A DNA stretch of 13,141 bases, taken from Fimenecus sp045531435 (lineage in GTDB: Bacteria; Bacillota; Clostridia; Oscillospirales; Acutalibacteraceae). The position numbers and the translations under genes were made by a program. The notes under the pieces were generated by a model. That model saw nothing but the letters and a program-made list of their open reading frames with translations, was not told where the DNA came from and searched no databases. This document shows, piece by piece, positions 1 through 5,963 of the stretch. The stretch covers positions 1 to 13,141 of the forward strand of contig JAZSDZ010000026.1 of NCBI GenBank assembly GCA_045531435.1, in the 5' to 3' direction. How positions within the stretch are numbered: position 1 is the stretch's first letter; each line of letters begins with the position of its first letter.

Positions 1-1697
1 TATTAACATTCCAGCTTAAGGTTAACGATGATGTTGCTGCTGGTACAGTAGCAGCACTTGGCGCACCAGCAGCGTCAGTTTTTGTTAAGCGTAATGCAAC
101 ATATAACTATGTTCAGACAACATCAAATGCGAAGCCAGCAAACGCAACAGCAGTTGAAAAAGTTGCTCTTGATACTGGTAGTGGTACATCATTTGTAGTT
201 AAAGTTCCAACATGTGCAGAACATACTTGGGATAATGGTGTTGTAACAACACCTCCTACATGTGCTGTAGCTGGTGTTAAGACATATACATGTTCAGTTT
301 GTGGCGAAACAAAGACAGAAGATGAACCAGCTACAGGCGTTCATACACCTGGTGCTGCTATTAAGGAATACGAAGTTCCTGCATCATGTAACAAAGCAGG
401 TTCATATGATGAAGTTGTTAAGTGCTCAGTATGTGATGAAGAAATCAGCCGTACATCAGTAACAGTTCCTGCTACAGGTGACCACAACTTTGCTATTGAA
501 AATGAAAGAAAAGATGCAACTTGTACAGAAAACGGTTATATTATCTGGGCTTGTGGTTGTGGCGAAGTGAACCCTGAAGCAGAAGTTATTGCTTCTCTTG
601 GTCATAAGTATGATTCAGCTGTAACAGCTCCAACATGTACAGCAGATGGTTATACAACATACACATGTTCAGTTTGTAATGATTCATATGTAACTGATGA
701 AGTTGCTTCTCTTGGTCATACAGATGGTGAAGTAGTTGTTGAGAACGAAGTAGCAGCTACATGTACGGTAGATGGTTCATATGATAACGTAGTTTACTGT
801 ACAGTATGTCAGGCTGAAGTATCTCGTGAAACAATCACAGTTAAGGCAGCGGGTCATACAGAAGAAGAAATTCCTGCAGTTGAGAAGACAAACTGTGAAG
901 AAGTTGGTTACACAGCAGGTACTAAGTGCTCAGTTTGTGGCGAAGTTCTTGTAGCTCCTGTTGAAGTTCCTGCAACAGACCATGACTACAAAATGGAAGT
1001 ATTAAGACAGCCATCTTGCTCAAAGCCAGGTAATGCAAGATATACATGTAATGTTTGTGGTCACAACTACAGAGAAGATATTCCTTCAAAGAACCACACA
1101 CGTGAAGACGGCACATCTGCTATCGTTGAAATTCCTGCAGTTCCAGCAACATGTAAGAATCCTGGTTATACAGCAGGCGCTAAGTGCGAACTTTGTAATA
1201 CACAGACAATCGTTCCAACTCAGATTCCAACAGGTGACCATACATGGGACGAAGGCGTAGTAACAGAACCAACATATTCAGCACAGGGCTATACAACATA
1301 TACATGTACAGAATGTGGTGAAGTTGAAAAGCGTGATTATACAGATAAGTTAGAAGCTAGCTTTACAGTTTCTATCAGAGAACCATCTATCACAAGCATC
1401 AGATGTATGGATACAATCGTTCTCCATACTGAAATCGAAGGTGGCAGTGCTGACGATGTAACTGTTAAGTGGACAGCTGATAACGAAAACTTCACAATGA
1501 CAGAACTTGAAGATGGTAAGTTAGAAATCACTTCTATGGAAGATGGTTACACAGTATTTACTGCTACAATCTATGATGCAAACGGTAATGTAATCGGTTC
1601 AGATACAATCGAAATGCGTTCAAAGGCTAACATCTGGGGTAAGATTGGTGGCTTCTTCCGTTCACTCTTTGGTTCAACTCTTTACTACAACTATTAA
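1..1697 (+). CDS. Large extracellular Cys-rich repeat protein with Ig-like domain and FFxxLFG tail (5' end outside window)
   Basis: The frame is open from the first full codon at 3, so 564 residues of a longer protein are visible. The GTG at 567 is internal, because the same frame reads through it without a stop. Order: about 70 residues beginning LTFQLKVNDDVAAG, which resemble the end of a cohesin-like beta-sandwich; nine repeats of 37-48 residues with a Cys, then 9-11 residues later a CxxC, each starting with His (222-1349); a probable Ig-like domain (about 1350-1620, with a VKWTADNENFT core and FTATIYDANGNV); and a basic, aromatic tail with GGFFRSLFG ending in YYNY. From memory, similar Ig-plus-FFxxLFG endings recur in Clostridia surface proteins, so the tail may be a localisation signal; this is inference. 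Codon use is strongly biased (Thr mostly aca, Cys mostly tgt, Gly mostly ggt), suggesting high expression. Ligand and function are unknown. Secretion is inferred from architecture because the signal peptide lies outside the window. Confidence 0.85.
   Translation, partial: LTFQLKVNDDVAAGTVAALGAPAASVFVKRNATYNYVQTTSNAKPANATAVEKVALDTGSGTSFVVKVPTCAEHTWDNGVVTTPPTCAVAGVKTYTCSVCGETKTEDEPATGVHTPGAAIKEYEVPASCNKAGSYDEVVKCSVCDEEISRTSVTVPATGDHNFAIENERKDATCTENGYIIWACGCGEVNPEAEVIASLGHKYDSAVTAPTCTADGYTTYTCSVCNDSYVTDEVASLGHTDGEVVVENEVAATCTVDGSYDNVVYCTVCQAEVSRETITVKAAGHTEEEIPAVEKTNCEEVGYTAGTKCSVCGEVLVAPVEVPATDHDYKMEVLRQPSCSKPGNARYTCNVCGHNYREDIPSKNHTREDGTSAIVEIPAVPATCKNPGYTAGAKCELCNTQTIVPTQIPTGDHTWDEGVVTEPTYSAQGYTTYTCTECGEVEKRDYTDKLEASFTVSIREPSITSIRCMDTIVLHTEIEGGSADDVTVKWTADNENFTMTELEDGKLEITSMEDGYTVFTATIYDANGNVIGSDTIEMRSKANIWGKIGGFFRSLFGSTLYYNY
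222..1349 (+). repeat. Nine tandem degenerate Cys-rich protein repeats
   Basis: Units begin at a His codon at 222, 342, 483, 603, 717, 855, 981, 1095 and 1239, so they are 37-48 codons long. The common pattern is H-x(1-2)-aromatic or acidic, then P/A-T-C-x3-G-Y/S, then Y/K-x-C-x-x-C, then a short strand and G/D before the next His. Shorter units (1, 3, 4, 7, 9) and longer ones (2, 5, 8, with 6 intermediate) are interleaved. Some DNA is also repeated: the stretch around ttgcttctcttggtcata occurs near 588 and again near 703, and tacatgttcagtttgt occurs in units 1 and 4. Unit 3 has CGC instead of CxxC, and unit 9 has Tyr in place of the first Cys. The Cys/His set could bind metal or form disulfides; neither is shown. 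Confidence 0.85.
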
Positions 1698-1722
1698 TTT
1701 TTAATTAGTTTAATAACAATGG

Positions 1723-1756
1723 CAGGGAAGACTTAACAGGTCTTCCCTGTTTTTTT
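1723..1756 (+). terminator. Rho-independent terminator of the repeat-protein gene
   Basis: A perfect 10-bp stem, CAGGGAAGAC (1723-1732) with GTCTTCCCTG (1740-1749), closes a 7-nt loop and is followed by seven T (1750-1756). It lies 25 nt after the stop codon at 1695-1697. This isolates the repeat-protein gene from rny downstream. Confidence 0.93.
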
Positions 1757-1803
1757 ATTGTAAAACAACAAGATTCCGAGGAACTCTTCTGCATTTTGAT
1801 GTG

Positions 1804-1833
1804 TTGACAGGTCTGATTCTTATAAACTAAAAT
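1804..1833 (+). promoter_or_regulatory. Possible second, upstream promoter for rny
   Basis: TTGACA (1804-1809) and TAAAAT (1828-1833) are separated by 18 nt, 66 nt upstream of the main candidate. It may be a tandem promoter. AT-rich DNA gives chance -10 matches, so confidence is moderate to low. Confidence 0.4.
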
Positions 1834-1869
1834 TTTTCCAGATATTGCATATAATTGTATCGTAAATTC

Positions 1870-1898
1870 TTGACACCGTGTCCCTTTTTGTGTAAAAT
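1870..1898 (+). promoter_or_regulatory. Sigma-A-type promoter for the rny operon
   Basis: A perfect -35 TTGACA (1870-1875) and a -10 TAAAAT (1893-1898) are separated by the optimal 17 nt. Transcription would start near 1905, giving a leader of about 100 nt before the rny start codon. It is the best promoter match in this gap. Confidence 0.75.
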
Positions 1899-2006
1899 AA
1901 TAAAGATAGTATGGGAAAGTGGTAGCCTGTACTTGTTATACTTAATTTCCTTTAATATTTTATATATAGAGAAATTAAATATTTATTAATTAGGAGGGAC
2001 AAACCT

Positions 2007-3560
2007 ATGACTGTAGGTGTGGCTGTCGTTATTGCCGTTGTCTCTGCTGTTGTATTTGGAGTATTAGGTTTTGTAATCGGTGGTATTTACCGCAAAAAGG
2101 TTGCAGAAGCTAAAATCGGCTCCGCAAACGAAGAAGCATTAAGAATTGTAAATCAGGCGGTACAAACTGCTGAGGCTAAGAAAAAAGAGTCTATTCTTGA
2201 GGCTAAAGACGAAATACACAAGTTAAGAAACGAAGCCGATAAGGAGCTTCGTGAAAGACGTGCAGAGGTTCAAAGACAAGAACGAAGAATCGTACAAAAA
2301 GAAGAAAATCTTGACAAGAAAACTGAAAATCTTGAAAAGAAAGAAGAATTACTTGCTGAAAAGATTAAAGCAGCTGATGAAAAAATTGAAGAGGTTGAAA
2401 TGCTTAAACGCAGTCAGCTTGAAATGCTTGAAAAAATCAGTGGATACAGCAAGGAGCAAGCAAAAGCAATGCTTATGCAGGAACTTGATGACTCGCTCAC
2501 ACATGAAAAGGCTCTAAAAATCCTTGATTTTGAACAGAGAACTCGTGATGAAAGTGATAATCTTGCTCGTGAAATCATTTCAGGTGCAATTCAACGTTGT
2601 GCAGCTGACCACGCAGCTGAAACAACTGTTTCTGTTGTTACACTTCCAACAGATGAAATGAAGGGTAGAATTATCGGTCGTGAAGGTCGTAATATCAGAA
2701 CTCTTGAAACAATTACAGGGGTTGACCTTATTATTGACGATACTCCTGAAGCAATTACTGTATCAAGTTTCGACCCCGTTCGTCGTGAAATCGCAAGACT
2801 TACTCTTGAAAAACTTATTCAGGATGGTAGAGTTCATCCTGCAAGAATTGAAGAAATGTACGAAAAATCAAAGCGTGAAGTTGAACAGATAATTAAGCAA
2901 ACTGGTGAAAGAGCTGTTGTTGATGCAGGTGTTAACGGTGTTCACCCTGAACTTGTTAAACTTCTTGGTAAACTTAAATATCGTACAAGTTTCGGACAAA
3001 ATGTACTTAACCACTCTCTTGAAGTTTCATACTTGGCTGGCCTTATGGCACAGGAACTTGGTGCAGATGTTAAACAGGCAAAACGTGCAGGTCTTCTTCA
3101 TGATATCGGTAAGGCTCTTGACCGTGAGTTTGAGGGTACACATATCGAACTTGGTGTTGAGGCAGCGAAGAAATATAAGGAAAATGACAAGATTGTTCAT
3201 GCAATCCATGCTCACCATGGTGAAATAGAAGCAAAGACAATTGTCGCAGTCCTTGTTCAGGCAGCAGACGCTATTTCTGCAGCACGTCCTGGTGCTCGTC
3301 GTGAAAATGTTCAGAATTATATTAAACGACTTGAAAAGCTTGAGGAAATTGCAACATCATTTGAAGGTGTTGAAAAATCATTTGCAATTCAGGCAGGTCG
3401 TGAAGTTAGAATTATGGTTAATCCTGACCAAGTGTCTGATGAAAAGATGGTTATTATTGCTCGTGAAATTGCAAAGAAGATTGAAGACGAGCTTGAATAT
3501 CCGGGTCAGATTAAGGTTAATATGGTGCGTGAAAATCGCGTCATAGATTTCGCAAAATAA
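2007..3560 (+). CDS. rny: Ribonuclease Y
   Basis: This is a membrane-anchored endoribonuclease that starts mRNA decay in Bacillota. The product is 517 aa, the usual family length (about 515-520). Order: N-terminal transmembrane helix (about residues 3-26, followed by basic IYRKK), a long Glu/Lys-rich coiled coil (about 30-190), a KH RNA-binding domain with the GxxG-type motif GRIIGREGRNIR at 220-231, and an HD hydrolase domain with HDIGKALD at 365-372, where H365-D366 are the metal-binding pair. The ATG at 2007 is preceded by AGGAGGG (1992-1998) with 8-nt spacing. It is the first gene of a probable operon and is followed, as in Bacillus subtilis, by a YmdB-type phosphodiesterase. Family assignment is secure. 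Membership of a degradosome-like complex is known for the family but not visible here. Confidence 0.97.
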   Translation: MTVGVAVVIAVVSAVVFGVLGFVIGGIYRKKVAEAKIGSANEEALRIVNQAVQTAEAKKKESILEAKDEIHKLRNEADKELRERRAEVQRQERRIVQKEENLDKKTENLEKKEELLAEKIKAADEKIEEVEMLKRSQLEMLEKISGYSKEQAKAMLMQELDDSLTHEKALKILDFEQRTRDESDNLAREIISGAIQRCAADHAAETTVSVVTLPTDEMKGRIIGREGRNIRTLETITGVDLIIDDTPEAITVSSFDPVRREIARLTLEKLIQDGRVHPARIEEMYEKSKREVEQIIKQTGERAVVDAGVNGVHPELVKLLGKLKYRTSFGQNVLNHSLEVSYLAGLMAQELGADVKQAKRAGLLHDIGKALDREFEGTHIELGVEAAKKYKENDKIVHAIHAHHGEIEAKTIVAVLVQAADAISAARPGARRENVQNYIKRLEKLEEIATSFEGVEKSFAIQAGREVRIMVNPDQVSDEKMVIIAREIAKKIEDELEYPGQIKVNMVRENRVIDFAK

Positions 3561-3597
3561 AGTTAGCCACTTTTAAATAAAACAAAAAACTATAAAA

Positions 3598-3626
3598 TGC
3601 CCCGATGTCAGTACGGCTTCGGGGCA
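3598..3626. other. GC-rich hairpin between rny and the ymdB-like gene
   Basis: A perfect 8-bp inverted repeat, TGCCCCGA (3598-3605) with TCGGGGCA (3619-3626), encloses a 13-nt loop. On the plus strand it is followed by aaaataaatt, not a T tract, so it is a poor intrinsic terminator for rny. On the minus strand the following bases are more T-rich, but no minus-strand gene ends here. It could be an mRNA-stabilising or processing element in the operon transcript, or a weak attenuator. Confidence 0.6.
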
Positions 3627-3662
3627 AAATAAATTAAATCTATATATAGAAATGGTGTGCTT

Positions 3663-4448
3663 ATGTCACGCAATATTAACATTCTTTGCATAGGTGATGT
3701 TGTCAGCCAACCGGGGTGCGACTTCCTGCGCAAAAAACTTCCTGAAATCAAAAAAATGTACAATATAGATGTCTGCATTGTTAATGGTGAGAACTCAGCT
3801 GTAGGTAATGGTATGTTGCCTAGTTCCTGCGAACATATTTTTACAAGTGGTGCGGATATGATTACCGGTGGTAACCACTCGTTAAAAAGACGAGAGATAT
3901 ATGAATATCTTGACAGAAATGATAACATTTTGCGTCCTGCAAATTATGGTGTAGGAGTCTGGGGAAAAGGTTATGGAATAATTGATAAAGGCGCATATAA
4001 AATCGGTGTTATCAATCTTTTGGGACGAGTATGGCTTGAAGGTCATTGTGACCCTTTTGAGGTTGCTGAAAAAACCATAAAAGAACTAAAAAATGAAACA
4101 AATATTATCATTATTGATTTTCACGCTGAAGCAACGGCAGAAAAAAAGGCTTTTGGTTATTGCTTTGATGGACAAGTCAGTGCGATTTTTGGCACTCATA
4201 CCCATGTGCAGACATCTGATGCACAGATTTTATCAGGTGGTACAGGATATATAACAGATTTGGGTATGACAGGACCTGAAGATTCTGTTTTAGGTGTGAA
4301 AAAAGAGATAATTATAGATAAATTCAGAAAAGGCTTTTCAACTATGTTTGAGACTGCTGACACACCTTGTTTTATGCAAGGATGTGTGTTTACTGTCGAT
4401 AAAAATGGTGGAAAAACAGTAGAAATTAATCCTATTACTGTGAGGTGA
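3663..4448 (+). CDS. ymdB: YmdB-type metallophosphoesterase (TIGR00282 family), probable 2',3'-cyclic nucleotide phosphodiesterase
   Basis: The product is 261 aa, versus 264 for B. subtilis YmdB. Ligands of the dinuclear metal site are in place with constant spacing: D12 (IGDVV), E43-N44 (NGENS), N71-H72 (GGNHS), H154 (DFHAEAT), and H179 and H181 (GTHTH). The family blocks RPANY and DLGMTGPEDSVLG are also present. YmdB hydrolyses 2',3'-cyclic nucleotides and, in B. subtilis, affects the biofilm/motility switch. I prefer ATG 3663 to the in-frame GTG at 3657: it is preceded by a weak GGTG at 3654-3657, and the protein then begins directly at the first strand. It lies 102 nt after rny, a conserved arrangement. 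Oddity: after the metal-binding GGNH the usual T-W-D is S-L-K. The gene ends 4 nt before the next start. Confidence 0.9.
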   Translation: MSRNINILCIGDVVSQPGCDFLRKKLPEIKKMYNIDVCIVNGENSAVGNGMLPSSCEHIFTSGADMITGGNHSLKRREIYEYLDRNDNILRPANYGVGVWGKGYGIIDKGAYKIGVINLLGRVWLEGHCDPFEVAEKTIKELKNETNIIIIDFHAEATAEKKAFGYCFDGQVSAIFGTHTHVQTSDAQILSGGTGYITDLGMTGPEDSVLGVKKEIIIDKFRKGFSTMFETADTPCFMQGCVFTVDKNGGKTVEINPITVR

Positions 4449-4449
4449 G
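4442..4449 (+). promoter_or_regulatory. Ribosome binding site embedded in the ymdB stop region
   Basis: GAGGTGAG at 4442-4449 spans the ymdB stop codon TGA (4446-4448) and precedes the lipoprotein ATG at 4453 by 3 nt from its end. The geometry implies co-transcription and possible translational coupling. Confidence 0.75.
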
Positions 4450-4452
4450 CAA

Positions 4453-5949
4453 ATGAAAATCCCAAATAAAATAATCGCATTATTTTTATGCTTTTCTTTG
4501 CTGTTTCTTTGCTGTGCTTGTGGTGGAAAAAATGAAAACTCACAGGAAGAAAATGAAGAAACAACGGGAGTTTCAACAGTAACGGATAAAAATGATAAAA
4601 TGGGTGACGGAAAAACTGTTTTAGCTTACAATGAGTCAGACGGACTTAATCCATATTTTGCTAAAAGTGATGAAAATTTATATATTTGCGACCTGATGTA
4701 TGAACCATTGTATCAATTGGATAGCGCATATTCTGTAACAGGTGTTATTGCAGAAAGTATTCATATTATGGATAATGTTGCAACTGTAAGGCTTCGTCAG
4801 GGTATTTCATGCAGAGGATCATCAGATGTAAATGCAGAAGATGTTGTTTATTCATTTAATATGGCAAAGGCATCACATGGATGGTCAAGTACACTCAGTA
4901 GCGTAGTGTCTGCACAGGCTGTGGGTCAGTATGCAGTTGATTTCACTCTTAGTTATAAAGATATTTATGTTGCAGGAAAGCTTGATTTCCCTATCGTGAA
5001 GGTAGGTACAGCCGATGTGATTGATGCAATACCGACAGGTAGCGGTGATTACTACTATTCTGAACAAAAGTTAATAAGTGTTTTAAACAGTGAAAAGAAA
5101 ATAGGTCTGTCCCCTATCGGTAACAGAGAAAGTGCAGAAAATGTTTTTAATATTGGTGTTACAGATGTATTCTTCAGTAATTTGTCAAACTGTGACTACA
5201 CTGTTATTGCGGGCACTAAAAAAGAAGTTGTACTGAGCAATATGGTATATCTCGGACTTAACAGTGCAAGAGGTGCATTAACGAATTATATAAGAAATGC
5301 AATTGCAGCAAAGCTTGACAGCGATAAAATTGCATTGTCGGGATATCAGGGACATGCTGTAGGTGCAAAGCTTCCTATTATACCTGAAAGCAGTTTAAGT
5401 GATGAAGTCACATTGATAGATACAGTGGGCAACACAGTTCTTGCGAACAACATTATTGACCGCTGTGGTTATACAAGATATTCAGGTAAAGCAAAAACAA
5501 ACGGCGCTTATACCCTTTCATTGTCTTTAATTGTGAATAAAGATAACAAATTCAGAGTTGCAGCGGCATACAATATTGCCGATTCATTAGCAGAATGTGG
5601 CTTTCTGATAACTGTCCAAAGCATTTCGTTCTCTGAATATAAACAACGAATTGAATCAGGAAATTACGATATGTATCTTGGTGAAATTAAGCTTGACGGA
5701 ACAATGGATATTGCAGAATTTTTCCGTGAAGGAAGCTTGTTGAGTGCAGGAATATCAACAAAAGAATTAGTTGCAAAAGAGTATTATAGATATCGTGCGG
5801 GAGAAATTACACCTGCAGAGTATTATGACTTGTTTGCAGAATACTATCCGTTTATTCCTTTACTTTTCAGAAAAGGTTATGTTGCAATGTCCGGTGATGT
5901 AAATCTGAATCTTAAGCAAATGCCATTCAGTTTGTATAGTGGCATATAA
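4453..5949 (+). CDS. Orphan ABC-type family-5 solute-binding lipoprotein (DppA/OppA-like)
   Basis: The product is 498 aa, in the family range of about 500-550. The N-terminus is a lipoprotein signal peptide: basic KIPNK, a hydrophobic stretch, then LCCACGG with C23 as the likely lipidated Cys, followed by an acidic, Ser/Thr-rich linker to about residue 50. SBP_bac_5 features follow: VLAYNESDGLNPYF near 57-70, the LRQG block at 114-117 with NAEDVVYSFNMA at 127-138 (the family's conserved entry block), PTGSGDYYY, and a C-terminal lobe with GNYDMYLGEI and FPFIPLLFRKG-like ending YYPFIPLLFRK. The family binds peptides, nickel or other small ligands outside the membrane for ABC import. No permease or ATPase gene is adjacent, so the partner must be elsewhere, or the protein works as a sensor or without transport. 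It lies between ymdB (4 nt) and recG (14 nt). Ligand unknown. Confidence 0.88.
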   Translation: MKIPNKIIALFLCFSLLFLCCACGGKNENSQEENEETTGVSTVTDKNDKMGDGKTVLAYNESDGLNPYFAKSDENLYICDLMYEPLYQLDSAYSVTGVIAESIHIMDNVATVRLRQGISCRGSSDVNAEDVVYSFNMAKASHGWSSTLSSVVSAQAVGQYAVDFTLSYKDIYVAGKLDFPIVKVGTADVIDAIPTGSGDYYYSEQKLISVLNSEKKIGLSPIGNRESAENVFNIGVTDVFFSNLSNCDYTVIAGTKKEVVLSNMVYLGLNSARGALTNYIRNAIAAKLDSDKIALSGYQGHAVGAKLPIIPESSLSDEVTLIDTVGNTVLANNIIDRCGYTRYSGKAKTNGAYTLSLSLIVNKDNKFRVAAAYNIADSLAECGFLITVQSISFSEYKQRIESGNYDMYLGEIKLDGTMDIAEFFREGSLLSAGISTKELVAKEYYRYRAGEITPAEYYDLFAEYYPFIPLLFRKGYVAMSGDVNLNLKQMPFSLYSGI

Positions 5950-5963
5950 TAAGGTGAAAAAAT

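Larger units (their letters stand above)
1757..2006 (+). other. Upstream region and 5' leader of rny
   Basis: Together with the terminator, this is the 309-nt gap between the repeat-protein gene and rny. It holds no ORF worth calling. It contains two candidate promoters (1804-1833 and 1870-1898), a leader of about 100 nt, an 8-bp AT inverted repeat, TTAATTTC (1942-1949) with GAAATTAA (1971-1978), just before the ribosome binding site, and a strong Shine-Dalgarno AGGAGGG at 1992-1998. No known riboswitch is recognised. Confidence 0.6.

Noticed and set aside
567..569. GTG as the start of the first gene
   Set aside because: The same frame is open to the window's left edge and encodes the same repeat pattern upstream, so the GTG is internal.
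222..1349. CRISPR array or non-coding tandem repeat
   Set aside because: Repeat units vary in length and sequence, stay in one reading frame, and encode conserved Cys and His; this is a protein repeat.
1850..1855. TATAAT as the rny promoter
   Set aside because: No -35-like sequence lies 16-18 nt upstream; the TTGACA/TAAAAT pair at 1870-1898 is much better.
3598..3626. Intrinsic terminator for rny
   Set aside because: There is no T tract on the plus strand, and the following genes have no clear promoter of their own, so read-through is more likely.
3657..3659. GTG start for the ymdB-like gene
   Set aside because: ATG 3663 is two codons later and has a GGTG in place as a weak ribosome binding site; the GTG overlaps that site.
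4196..4576. 126-residue minus-strand ORF across ymdB and the lipoprotein
   Set aside because: It is antisense to two genes with clear family motifs and has no independent support.
4453..5949. Complete ABC importer
   Set aside because: Only the binding protein is present; neither flank has a permease or ATPase.
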